A stretch of DNA of 64,000 bases from Rhodospirillum centenum SW (GTDB taxonomy: Bacteria; Pseudomonadota; Alphaproteobacteria; Azospirillales; Azospirillaceae), in assembly GCF_000016185.1 (NCBI RefSeq), contig NC_011420.2, forward strand, positions 2,066,501 through 2,130,500, in the 5' to 3' direction. Position 1 is the first letter of the stretch. Every line of letters starts with the position of its first letter. The translations under genes and the position numbers were made by a program. The notes beneath the pieces were generated by a model. It did no database searches, was not told the DNA's origin, and was given only the letters and a program-made list of their open reading frames with translations. Shown piece after piece: positions 1 to 10,165 of the stretch.

Positions 1-2480
<2,480 letters not shown>

Positions 2481-2488
2481 GGGCTTGG

Positions 2489-2530
2489 GCCGGCGACGCG
2501 GGGAAACCCGCGTCGGCCGGTTCGTATTGT
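2489..2530 (+). terminator. Rho-independent terminator after carB
   Basis: A GC-rich inverted repeat (arms ending GACGCGGG and CCCGCGTC around a GAAA-like loop) is followed by TTCGTATTGTT. It starts 9 bases after the carB stop codon and separates carB from greA. Confidence 0.7.
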
Positions 2531-2583
2531 TCGGCAGCAACCGTGTTCCGCAGGAACACTGTCCAGACGGGTAGCCTGACAAA

Positions 2584-3057
2584 ATGGAAAAAGTTCCGAT
2601 GACGGCCCGGGGTTTCACCCGGCTGCAGGAAGAGCTGAAGCAGCTCAAGAGCGTCGAGCGGCCTGCCGTGATCAAAGCGATTGCCGAAGCACGCGAACAC
2701 GGCGATCTGTCGGAGAACGCGGAATACCATGCCGCCCGTGAGCGCCAGAGCTTCATCGAAGGCCGCGTCATGGAACTGGAGGACAAGATCAGCCGGGCCG
2801 AGGTGATCGACCCGACGAAGCTGTCCGGCAGCGCCATCAAGTTCGGGGCCACCGTGACCCTTGCCGACGAGGACACCGACGAGGAGGTGACCTATCAGAT
2901 CGTCGGCCAGGACGAGAGCGACATCAAGGCGGGCTTCATCTCCATCACCAGCCCGCTGGCCCGCGCCCTGATCGGCAAGCAGGTCGGCGACAGCGTGGAG
3001 GTGACCACTCCCGGCGGCTCGAAGAGCTACGAGATCACCGGAATCCAGTTCAAGTAA
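2584..3057 (+). CDS. greA: Transcription elongation factor GreA
   Basis: GreA enters the RNA polymerase secondary channel and stimulates cleavage of backtracked transcripts. The 157-residue protein has the standard length. The N-terminal coiled-coil finger (about residues 1-75) carries the tip motif [12 protein letters not shown] with the conserved acidic residues, and the C-terminal FKBP-like domain ends in SYEITGIQF. The start [14 protein letters not shown] matches the usual N-terminus of the family. No strong Shine-Dalgarno sequence precedes it. A perfect 7-bp inverted repeat, GTGTTCC-GCA-GGAACAC (2543-2559), lies in the leader about 25 bases before the start. It could form a small hairpin in the mRNA, but its role is unknown. 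The gene has a terminator on each side, so it is probably monocistronic. Confidence 0.97.
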   Translation: MEKVPMTARGFTRLQEELKQLKSVERPAVIKAIAEAREHGDLSENAEYHAARERQSFIEGRVMELEDKISRAEVIDPTKLSGSAIKFGATVTLADEDTDEEVTYQIVGQDESDIKAGFISITSPLARALIGKQVGDSVEVTTPGGSKSYEITGIQFK

Positions 3058-3083
3058 CCGGCTCCGGCCCGCCCGCCCGCTCC

Positions 3084-3114
3084 GACGCCCGCCTCCTGGC
3101 GGGCGTCCGCGTTT
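3084..3114 (+). terminator. Rho-independent terminator after greA
   Basis: A perfect 10-bp inverted repeat GACGCCCGCC-TCCT-GGCGGGCGTC is followed by CGCGTTT, 26 bases after the greA stop codon. Confidence 0.7.
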
Positions 3115-3182
3115 CCGGCCCTTGCGCCACCGGCGGCCGGCGCCATCTCTGGGCGGACCGCGACCCCGGGAGCACCCGCCGC

Positions 3183-4538
3183 ATGACCGCCAGGACGACG
3201 ACGGCCACCGTGGTGGCGCCCCCTGTTGAGACGGGGGACACGAAGACGGGGGGCACGGAGACTCCCCGACCCTCCTTCGCGGAGGCGCTGCGCTTCTGGC
3301 TGAAGCTGGGCTTCATCAGCTTCGGCGGCCCGGCGGGTCAGATCGCCCTGATGCAGACGGAACTGGTGGACCGGCGCGGCTGGATCGACCAGCGCCGGTT
3401 CCTGCACGGGCTGAACTTCTGCATGCTGCTGCCGGGACCGGAGGCACAGCAGCTTGCCACCTATGTCGGCTGGCGGCTGCACGGCATCCCCGGCGGACTG
3501 GCGGCGGGGCTGCTGTTCATCCTGCCGGGGGCGCTGCTGCTGCTGGGCCTCTCCTGGCTGGCGGCGGCGCATGGCGATCTGGCCTGGGTCGCCGCGCTGT
3601 TCGACGGGGTGAAGCCGGTGGTGGTGGCGATCGTCGCCACCGCGCTCTGGCGCATCGGCGCCCGCACCCTGCGCGGCTGGCCGTCGCTCGCGCTGGCCGC
3701 CGCCGCGTTCCTGGGCATCTATGCCCTGGGCGTCCCCTTCCCGCTGATCGTGCTGGCGGCCGCCCTCACGGGGGCCGCGGCCGCGGCCCTGGGGCACACC
3801 CCCTTCACACCCTTCGGCGCGGATGCCGGGGGAGACGGGCCGCTGCCGCCGGAGACCCTGCCGGGTTCCCTGCGGCTGCTGAAGCTGGGGGGTATCTTCC
3901 TGTTGCTGTGGGCGGTGCCGGTGGGGGCCGTGCTGGCCCTGGCCGGGACGGAGCCCTATGCCGCCATCGCCGCCCTGTTCACCAAGGCCGCCTTCGTCAC
4001 CTTCGGCGGCGCCTATGCCGTGCTGCCCTACATCGCCGAGGCCGGCGTCGCCCACGGCTGGCTGACGCCGGGCGACATGCTGAACGGCCTCGCGCTGGCC
4101 GAGAGCACGCCCGGCCCCCTGATCCTGGTGACGCAGTATGTCGGCTTCTTCGCCGGCTGGAGCACGCCGGGCGGCCTGCCCCCCGTCTGGGCCGGGGTGC
4201 TGGGCAGTGCGCTGACGCTGTACGTCACCTTCCTGCCCTGCTTCCTGTTCATCTTCGCTGGCGCCCCCTATGTGGAGACGCTGATCCGGAACCGGCTTGC
4301 CGCGGCGGCGCTGGCGGCCGTCACGGCGGCGGTCGTGGGGGTGATCCTGAACCTGGCGGTGTTCCTGGGAACCCACGTCCTGCTGCCGGAACCGGGCCGG
4401 CCGGACCTGTTCGCCCTGGGGCTGGCGGCCGCGGGCCTGCTGGCGCTCCTGCGCCTGAACTGGCAGGTCCACTGGCTGGTGCTGGCGGGCGCCGCCGCCG
4501 GACTGGCCCGGGCGGCGGTGACGGGGGGGCTGTCGTGA
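3183..4538 (+). CDS. chrA: Chromate transporter ChrA, two-domain form
   Basis: This 451-residue membrane protein belongs to the CHR superfamily (chromate ion transporters), whose studied members export chromate from the cytoplasm. Both halves of the long-form protein are present. The first half contains FGGPAGQIALMQTELVDRRGWID (about residues 43-65) and the LPGPEAQQLATYVGWRLHG motif. The second half repeats the pattern as FGGAYAVLPYIAEAGVAHGWL and ESTPGPLILVTQYVGF. Many hydrophobic segments, around ten by eye, fit an integral inner-membrane protein. The roughly 35-residue hydrophilic N-terminus rich in Thr and Gly is probably cytoplasmic. The gene stands alone, convergent with the Lrp-type regulator. 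No chrB is visible nearby, so chromate as the true substrate is an inference from the family. Confidence 0.93.
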   Translation: MTARTTTATVVAPPVETGDTKTGGTETPRPSFAEALRFWLKLGFISFGGPAGQIALMQTELVDRRGWIDQRRFLHGLNFCMLLPGPEAQQLATYVGWRLHGIPGGLAAGLLFILPGALLLLGLSWLAAAHGDLAWVAALFDGVKPVVVAIVATALWRIGARTLRGWPSLALAAAAFLGIYALGVPFPLIVLAAALTGAAAAALGHTPFTPFGADAGGDGPLPPETLPGSLRLLKLGGIFLLLWAVPVGAVLALAGTEPYAAIAALFTKAAFVTFGGAYAVLPYIAEAGVAHGWLTPGDMLNGLALAESTPGPLILVTQYVGFFAGWSTPGGLPPVWAGVLGSALTLYVTFLPCFLFIFAGAPYVETLIRNRLAAAALAAVTAAVVGVILNLAVFLGTHVLLPEPGRPDLFALGLAAAGLLALLRLNWQVHWLVLAGAAAGLARAAVTGGLS

Positions 4539-4606
4539 CGGGGCTGCTGTAGGGAACGGCTGGGGAAGGACGGGGCCGGGAAGAGTCCCGGAGGCGGCCG
4601 GAGCCG

Positions 4607-4648
4607 CGCTCACTCCTCGTCGCTCACTCCACGTCGCTCACTCCTCCT
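4607..4648. repeat. 14-bp tandem repeat, three copies, at the 3' end of the Lrp gene
   Basis: Three successive copies of CGCTCACTCC(T/A)CGT-like units occupy 4607-4620, 4621-4634 and 4635-4648. The last copy covers the stop codon of the Lrp-family gene on the minus strand, and the other two lie just past it. The copies look like a local slippage duplication. Confidence 0.75.
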
Positions 4649-5153
4649 CGTCGTCCTCGTCCTTGATCTCCGGCCCGACATCGACATCCACGGGCACGCC
4701 GGGCGCGAATTTCGACTGCCGGATGGCGAGGGCCGACTTCACATGGCTGACATTGGGTGCGGCCGTGAGCCGCGTGGTAAGGAACCGCTGGTAGGAATCC
4801 CAGTCTGAGGCGACGATCTTCAGCAGGAAGTCCGTCTCCCCGGCCAGCATGTTGCACTCGCGGACCTCGGGCCAACTGTTGACCAGGTCCTCGAATCTCT
4901 TAAGGTCCTGCTCCGCCTGGGAGGAGAGGCCGACCTGGGCGAACACGGTGACGTGGAACCCCAGAGCCTCCGGATTGATGTCCGCATGATAGCCACGGAT
5001 ATAGCCAGCCTCCTCCAGGGCGCGGACACGCCGAAGGCAGGGGGGCGCGGAGATGCCGGCGCGCCGCGCCAGCTCCACGTTCGTCATACGGCCATCCGCC
5101 TGAAGGTCACGGAGGATGCGCCGATCGATCCGGTCGAGTTTGACCCGCCGCAT
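4638..5153 (-). CDS. Lrp/AsnC family transcriptional regulator
   Basis: This is a leucine-responsive-protein/AsnC-type regulator of 171 residues. An N-terminal winged helix-turn-helix (LDRIDRRILRDLQADGRMTNVELARRAGISAPPCLRRVRALEEAGYIRGY, about residues 5-55) is followed by the RAM/AsnC ligand-binding domain (VTVFAQVGL to about residue 150). The protein ends in an unusual acidic tail (IKDEDDEEE). The reading frame stays open far upstream. The ATG at 5153 gives the canonical MRRVKLDRIDRRIL start, so the upstream part was left out. The gene is divergent from the ELM1-like gene, with about 130 bp between them, and convergent with chrA. Lrp-family proteins often act on the divergent neighbour or on amino-acid metabolism genes. 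The actual target cannot be read here. Confidence 0.93.
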   Translation of the reverse strand: MRRVKLDRIDRRILRDLQADGRMTNVELARRAGISAPPCLRRVRALEEAGYIRGYHADINPEALGFHVTVFAQVGLSSQAEQDLKRFEDLVNSWPEVRECNMLAGETDFLLKIVASDWDSYQRFLTTRLTAAPNVSHVKSALAIRQSKFAPGVPVDVDVGPEIKDEDDEEE

Positions 5154-5283
5154 GTTGATTTCTTGAGGCTCCAGGGGTTGGTGTTTGGGAAATGATATTA
5201 CACGAGCCATCCGCGGGCGCCAAGAGACGCCCGCTGCCCTTCGCTCTTCCGTCTGTTCGCTCGGGGTATCGGGAGACGCGCCG

Positions 5284-6279
5284 ATGACGGCGGTCCCGAT
5301 GGCGGCACCTGTCTGCTGGGTGATGTCCGACGGCAAGGCGGGCATGGAGAACCAGTGCCTCGGCCTTGCCGAGGCCGTGGGCGCGCACCCTATCATCAAA
5401 CGGATCGCACTCAAGACCCCTTGGCGGCAGACCACCCCCTATCTTCCGATCAGCCTGCGGCTCGCCCTGGCGCCGGAGTCCGATCCGCTGACCCCGCCCT
5501 GGCCGGATCTGCTCATCACGTCCGGCCGCCAGGCGGTCGGGCTGTCGCTGCTGATCCGCCGCCTGAACGGCGGTCGGACCTTCTGCGTCCACATCCAGAA
5601 TCCGGGCGTGCCCTTCTCCCGCTTCGACGCGGTGATCCTGCCGAAGCATGACGAGAAGTGCGGCCCCACGCTCATCACCACCCGCGGCGCCCTGCACCGG
5701 GTGACGCCGGAGCGGCTGGCCGACGCGGCCGCCCGCTTCGCGCCGGCCGTGGCGCACCTGCCGCGGCCGCGGGTGGCGGTGCTGATCGGCGGGTCGAACG
5801 GGGTCTATCACCTGACGCCGACGGTGATGGGGGACGTGGCGGAGAAGCTGTCCGACCTCGCCCGGCATGAGGGCGTCGGACTGATGGTGACGCCGTCCCG
5901 CCGCACCGGCGCCGACAACGAGGCGATCCTGCGCGCCCGGCTGGCGGGGTTGCCCGCCACCGTCTGGGACGGCACGGGGGAGAATCCCTATTTCGGCTTC
6001 CTGGGACTGGCGGACGCGGTGGTCGTCACCTGCGACAGCGTTTCCATGGTGTCGGAAGCGGCCAGCACCGGCAAGCCGGTCTACATCATCGAACTGGAGG
6101 GCGGCTCGCCGAAGTTCCGCCGCTTCCATGAGATGATGTACGCCGACGGCATCGCCCGGCCCTTCACCGGGGTGCTGGAGTCCTGGAGCTACACGCCGCT
6201 GGACGATACCGCCCGCGTCGCGGCGGAGGTGCTGCGGCGCATGGCGGTGTGGCGGCACCGGCACGGCATCCCCGGCTGA
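5284..6279 (+). CDS. ELM1/DUF1022 (COG3660) family protein
   Basis: The protein belongs to the family annotated as mitochondrial fission ELM1-like (DUF1022, COG3660), a predicted nucleoside-diphosphate-sugar-binding protein with a GT-B-like fold. Its bacterial role is not established. The 331 residues begin with the family signature VMSDGKAGMENQCLGLAEAVG. They continue with LLITSGRQAVGLSLLIRR, VLIGGSNGVYHLT and the donor-site-like region DAVVVTCDSVSMVSEAASTGKPVYIIELEGGSPKFRRFHEMM near the C-terminus. The ATG at 5284 follows a GGGAGA ribosome-binding sequence and places the signature close to the N-terminus. An in-frame ATG at 5185 would run into the divergent lrp promoter, so I rejected it. 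The gene is followed about 105 bases later by the 2OG oxygenase. Confidence 0.85.
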   Translation: MTAVPMAAPVCWVMSDGKAGMENQCLGLAEAVGAHPIIKRIALKTPWRQTTPYLPISLRLALAPESDPLTPPWPDLLITSGRQAVGLSLLIRRLNGGRTFCVHIQNPGVPFSRFDAVILPKHDEKCGPTLITTRGALHRVTPERLADAAARFAPAVAHLPRPRVAVLIGGSNGVYHLTPTVMGDVAEKLSDLARHEGVGLMVTPSRRTGADNEAILRARLAGLPATVWDGTGENPYFGFLGLADAVVVTCDSVSMVSEAASTGKPVYIIELEGGSPKFRRFHEMMYADGIARPFTGVLESWSYTPLDDTARVAAEVLRRMAVWRHRHGIPG

Positions 6280-6386
6280 CGGCCGGTCGGGGGCCGGCAT
6301 CGCACCACCTGCGGATGCCGGCCTCTTGACCGGCCCGCGCATGTGTCCCACCTGCCAACGGTCAGCGACCAACGACGGGGCCAGCC

Positions 6387-7106
6387 ATGCGCGAACCCAC
6401 GACGCCCCTGCCCACGGCACCCTTGCCCACGGCGGCCCTGCCCACGGCGCTCCAGAAGAACCTCCCCGCCGGCACTGCGGCCGGCGGGCTGATCGACCTG
6501 GAGCGGTTCCGGGCGACGCCCCTCTCCCCCGATCCCTACGACCACCTGATCGTGCCGGGCTTCATCCGGGCCGACGCGCGCGACGCGGTGAACCGCGACT
6601 TCCCGGAGATCACGAGGCCGGGCAGTTTCCCCGCCTCCGAACTGCGCTTCGGCGCGGTCTTCGCCCGTCTGCTGGCGGAGATCCAGGGGCCGGAGATGAC
6701 CCGCGCCTTTGCGGAGAAGTTCGACCTGGACCTGTCCGGCCGGCCCACCATGGTCACGGTGCGCGGCCGGGCCCGCGCCAAGGACGGCCGCATCCATACC
6801 GACAGCGACAGCAAGATCATCACCGTCCTGATCTACATGAACCCGTCCTGGGAATCGCCCGACGGGCGGCTGCGCCTGTTGCGCTCGCCCGACCGGCTGG
6901 ACGACGCGGCGGTGGAGGTGCCGCCCGAGGAGGGCACCCTTCTGGCCTTCCGCAACGGGCCGACGGCATGGCACGGTCATTCCAGCTTCGTCGGCCAGCG
7001 CCGGGTCATTCAACTCAACTGGGTGACCGACGCGGGCGTCGTCCGGCGCGAGCAGTTCCGCCATTCCGTCACGGCCCGGCTGAAGCGGCTGAACCCGTTC
7101 CGCTGA
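6387..7106 (+). CDS. 2-oxoglutarate/Fe(II)-dependent oxygenase
   Basis: This is a predicted prolyl-hydroxylase-like 2OG-Fe(II) oxygenase of 239 residues. The iron-binding HxD is seen in RIHTDSDSK (His137, Asp139). The distal histidine falls in TAWHGHSSF (His196 or His198), with the 2OG-binding arginine a few residues later (RRVIQLNWV, Arg205/206), so the facial triad looks complete. Enzymes of this fold hydroxylate proteins or small molecules, and the substrate is unknown here. The N-terminus has a Leu-Pro-Thr-Ala repeat (residues 8-21) caused by a short DNA tandem repeat and is probably disordered. The gene is followed 39 bases later by a large orphan protein in the same direction and may be cotranscribed with it, so that orphan is a possible partner or substrate. 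Confidence 0.85.
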   Translation: MREPTTPLPTAPLPTAALPTALQKNLPAGTAAGGLIDLERFRATPLSPDPYDHLIVPGFIRADARDAVNRDFPEITRPGSFPASELRFGAVFARLLAEIQGPEMTRAFAEKFDLDLSGRPTMVTVRGRARAKDGRIHTDSDSKIITVLIYMNPSWESPDGRLRLLRSPDRLDDAAVEVPPEEGTLLAFRNGPTAWHGHSSFVGQRRVIQLNWVTDAGVVRREQFRHSVTARLKRLNPFR

Positions 7107-7145
7107 GCCGCCGGCCCCCGTCCCGTCCCCCACCGGAAGCCGCCC

Positions 7146-9077
7146 ATGGCCCTGCGCATCGAAACCTTCAGCAACGTCACCGGCGGCAGCAGCACCTTCA
7201 AGGCACTGGGGCACCCGCTGGCGGCACGCCAGGGGCACGGGCTGCTGCGCCGGCTGGCGGAGGAAGGGCCGGTCGCGCTCTTCGACCCGCTGGGGCTGGC
7301 CGAACCCTTCGCGGAGCTGTGGCCGCTGCACACGGTGGAGCTGACCGGCGTCTACGTGCAGGACGTGGAGCGCATCGGCCTGCCGCTGCTGGGCGAGCGG
7401 GCGATGCCGGTGACCGCCATCGCGGAAAGCACGGCGCGCCTGCTGTTCGTCGTGGCGTTCGATGCCGACCGTCTGGTGGCGCAGATCCGTCACCTGATCC
7501 CGCCGGGGACGAAGGTGCTGAGTCTGGACCCGCTGAAGCTGCCGGCGGAGATGCTGACCGATCCGGGCCGCTATCTGGCGCCGCTGAACTTCGCCACCAA
7601 CTTCGCCTTCTTCCGCGATTCGGGCGGCCACCACACGCGGCTGGTGACGGCCAACTACTGGTCCGCCTACGGCGCCGCCTCCCCGCGGCTCTGGCTCTGC
7701 CTGTTCGACCATACGGGGACGGTGCTGGCGGAATGGACGGAGGCCCTGCCCGAGGCCGACGGCACCGTGGTGATCGACAGCGCCGAGGTGCGCCGCCGCT
7801 TCGGCCTGCCGGAGTTCGTCGGCCAGCTCTTCGTCCATGTCGTCGGCGCCGCCGGGCACGACGTGGTGAAGTACGCGCTGGACACCTACGGCAGCGATCC
7901 GCACGTCCTGTCCTGCACCCACGACGCCAACGCCTGGCCGGCGGACTTCTATGCCGGCCTGCCGGCGCCGCAGCCGGGCGAGCGTGTCCTGCTCTGGGTA
8001 CAGAACAGCCACCCCGTCCCGATCCCGTCCGGGACGGTGGCGCTGAACCCCATGGGGCGCGACGAGGAGGCGGTGACCCTGCGGCACGAGGTCCCGCCGT
8101 TCGGCAGCTATGCCCTGGACGTGGCGGAGCTGCTGCCCGAGCTGCGCTGGCCGCGGCAGATCGAGGTGCGGGCGGGGCGCCACTTCGTCCGGCCGCGCTA
8201 CGAGGTGGTGCGGGAGGCGCCGGGCCGCCCGGCACGCCGGCGCATCGCCCATCCCAATGTCGAGCGCACCGACCTGATGCCCGACCCGCACCTGCCCGAA
8301 CTGCGCGGGCTGCTGGGCAAGGGCTTCATCCTGCCGGCCCCCGTCTTCCCGCCGGCCCGCTTCCGCTCCATCGCCCTGCCCACGCCGATGGCGCGCGGGC
8401 AGCAGAGCCTGCCGCTGCGGGCCATCCTGTACGACGCCGACGGGACCGAGGTGACGCACCGCTCCCTGGGGCTGCTGCCGCGCGACCACGCCACGGCGCT
8501 GGACGTGGAGACGCTGCTGGACGGCCACCGGCTGCGCGCCGGCTACGGCCACCTGGAGCTGATCTACGACTTCGCCGTGGGGGAGGAGGCGGACGGCTGG
8601 CTGCACGCGCTGTTCCGCTACGAGGACCGCGAGAGCGGCCACGCGGCGGAGACGAGCTTCGGCGCCCACATGTTCAACACCTGCCTTGTCTACCGCGGCG
8701 AGCCGCAGAGCTATGCCGGGCGGCCGCCGGGCCTGTCCACCCGGCTGTTCCTGCGCACCGGCATGGACGCCGCCACGGAGACCTTCTGCCACCTGATCTA
8801 TCCGGCCAGCACGCCCTGGCGCCAGCGTTCGGACACCTCCCTGATCCTGACCCGGCGGGACGGGTCCGAGGTGGCGCGGCGGCATGTCCGCATCGCCTGC
8901 TCGGGCAGCTACCGCTTCCAGGTCGGCGACACCTTCGACGCGGCGGAGCTGCGCGAGGCGGGCCCGGACGCCCATGTCCTGATCCGCGACACCACCTGCC
9001 GGCTGTTCGGCTATCACGGGCTGATCCGCGACGGGCGGGAGGGCGCCTTCGCGCTCGACCACATGTTCGGGTTCTGA
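7146..9077 (+). CDS. Conserved-looking hypothetical protein, 643 residues
   Basis: I do not recognise this gene. It encodes a 643-residue soluble protein with no signal peptide and no obvious membrane segment. The sequence alternates short beta-rich stretches with acidic and basic loops. It contains many His, Trp and Arg residues, and phrases such as LWLCLFDHTGTVLAEWTE, YALDTYGSDPHVLSCTHDANAWPADFYAG, LLWVQNSHPVPIPSGTVALNPMG and LIYPASTPWRQRSDTSLILTRRDGSEVARRHVRIACSGSYRF that suggest repeated beta-sandwich modules. Codon usage and third-position GC fit the neighbours, the frame is long and uninterrupted, and it ends at a clean TGA, so it is surely a gene. It sits between the 2OG oxygenase and the DUF350 gene. 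A link with either is inference only. Confidence 0.85.
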   Translation: MALRIETFSNVTGGSSTFKALGHPLAARQGHGLLRRLAEEGPVALFDPLGLAEPFAELWPLHTVELTGVYVQDVERIGLPLLGERAMPVTAIAESTARLLFVVAFDADRLVAQIRHLIPPGTKVLSLDPLKLPAEMLTDPGRYLAPLNFATNFAFFRDSGGHHTRLVTANYWSAYGAASPRLWLCLFDHTGTVLAEWTEALPEADGTVVIDSAEVRRRFGLPEFVGQLFVHVVGAAGHDVVKYALDTYGSDPHVLSCTHDANAWPADFYAGLPAPQPGERVLLWVQNSHPVPIPSGTVALNPMGRDEEAVTLRHEVPPFGSYALDVAELLPELRWPRQIEVRAGRHFVRPRYEVVREAPGRPARRRIAHPNVERTDLMPDPHLPELRGLLGKGFILPAPVFPPARFRSIALPTPMARGQQSLPLRAILYDADGTEVTHRSLGLLPRDHATALDVETLLDGHRLRAGYGHLELIYDFAVGEEADGWLHALFRYEDRESGHAAETSFGAHMFNTCLVYRGEPQSYAGRPPGLSTRLFLRTGMDAATETFCHLIYPASTPWRQRSDTSLILTRRDGSEVARRHVRIACSGSYRFQVGDTFDAAELREAGPDAHVLIRDTTCRLFGYHGLIRDGREGAFALDHMFGF

Positions 9078-9130
9078 CAGTCTGGCCCCCACCGCGGGCG
9101 GAGCAACCGCCCCATCCGGGAGCCAGAACC

Positions 9131-9544
9131 ATGGAACCGCTGCTGAGCTACAGCCTGTCCAACTTCCCCGCCTACCTCGCCTATGCGGGGTCGCTGGCCG
9201 TGCTGATGACGGTGTTCGTGCTGATCTATGTCTGGATCACGCCCTACAAGGAGATCGGCCTGATCCGGGCGGGCAACAGCGCCGCCGCGCTCAGCTTCTC
9301 CGGCGTGCTGATCGGATTCGCCATTCCGGTCTCCAGCGTCGCCGCCTCGGCGGGCAGCCTGCTGGACATGCTGATGTGGAGCGCCATCGCCCTGGTCGGC
9401 CAGCTCCTGGCCTTCCTGGTCGCTTCGCGCCTGATGGGCGACCTGCGCCAGGGCATCGAGCACGACAAGGCCAGCTACGGCATCCTGCTGGCCGGCCTGT
9501 CCATCACCACCGGCATGATCAACGCCGCCAGCCTGACCTACTGA
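9131..9544 (+). CDS. DUF350 membrane protein (YjfL-like)
   Basis: This is a small inner-membrane protein of 137 residues with about four hydrophobic helices, matching the DUF350 family (E. coli YjfL). Characteristic stretches are FVLIYVWITPYKEIGLIRAGNSAAALSFSGVLIGFAIPV and the second similar segment ending GILLAGLSITTGMINAASLTY. In many bacteria DUF350 genes stand next to a DUF1190 lipoprotein gene and a glutathionylspermidine-synthase-like ATP-grasp gene, and that same order follows here (9652-11341). The biochemical role of DUF350 is unknown. Comparative-genomic studies have proposed a membrane-associated system working with a peptide-ligating ATP-grasp enzyme. The start ATG at 9131 follows GGGAGCC. 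Confidence 0.88.
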   Translation: MEPLLSYSLSNFPAYLAYAGSLAVLMTVFVLIYVWITPYKEIGLIRAGNSAAALSFSGVLIGFAIPVSSVAASAGSLLDMLMWSAIALVGQLLAFLVASRLMGDLRQGIEHDKASYGILLAGLSITTGMINAASLTY

Positions 9545-9651
9545 CACAGGACCGATGGACGCAACGGGGGAGCGCCCGGACCGGCCGCATCTTGCGCCGG
9601 GGCCGCGGCGTTCCCTTCTATTCATCGTCGCACGGGGTTCGGAGAGAGGGA

Positions 9652-10161
9652 ATGCGCAAGTCGAAGAACGTCGCCACGCTGCTGGCCGGCGGGGCCCTGC
9701 TCAGCCTGGGGCTGACGGGCTGCGATCCGGCGCAGGAGGAGGTGCAGATCTATCCGGGGCCGCAGGCCTGCGCCGAGGAGCGCCCGGCCGCCGAATGCGA
9801 GGCCGCCTTCGGGGAGGCCCAGCGCCAGCACCTGACGACCGCGCCGCGCTTCACCTCCAAGGAGGAGTGCGAGGCGGAGATGGGACCCGGCGCCTGCACC
9901 GTCGTCGAGAGCGGCCAGGGCAGCGTGTTCATGCCGCTGATGGCGGGCTTCCTGCTGGGCCGGATGCTCAGCGGCCCGAATCCGGTCTATGTCGACCGCC
10001 GCGGATTCGCCCATGCGCCCGGCGGCACGCTGGGCCGGCTGCCCGGCGGCCGCACCACCCTGAACGGCCCGGTCCGCACCAGCGCCCCCCGGTCCGTCGT
10101 CAGCGGCACCAGCCGCGGCGGCTTCGGCAGCACCGGGCGCAGCTTCAGCGCGGGGAGTTGA
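9652..10161 (+). CDS. DUF1190 lipoprotein (YgiB/YjfM-like)
   Basis: This predicted lipoprotein of 169 residues matches DUF1190 (E. coli YgiB/YjfM). A lipobox-type signal (LLSLGLTGC, Cys24) is followed by a mature part with paired cysteines (QACAEERPAAECEAAF; EECEAEMGPGACTVV). Then come a short hydrophobic glycine segment (VFMPLMAGFLLGRML) and a Gly/Ser/Arg-rich low-complexity tail. The start at 9652 is preceded by GGAGAGAGGG, a good ribosome-binding site. The stop is four bases from the GTG of the ATP-grasp gene, so the two are almost certainly cotranscribed. The pairing of DUF1190 and ATP-grasp proteins is the same as in E. coli ygiBC and yjfMC. Confidence 0.87.
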   Translation: MRKSKNVATLLAGGALLSLGLTGCDPAQEEVQIYPGPQACAEERPAAECEAAFGEAQRQHLTTAPRFTSKEECEAEMGPGACTVVESGQGSVFMPLMAGFLLGRMLSGPNPVYVDRRGFAHAPGGTLGRLPGGRTTLNGPVRTSAPRSVVSGTSRGGFGSTGRSFSAGS

Positions 10162-10165
10162 GGCC

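Noticed and set aside
5185-5283. Upstream ATG of the ELM1-like gene at 5185
   Set aside because: It would place about 33 unconserved residues before the family signature and overlap the divergent lrp promoter. The ATG at 5284 has a better ribosome-binding site.
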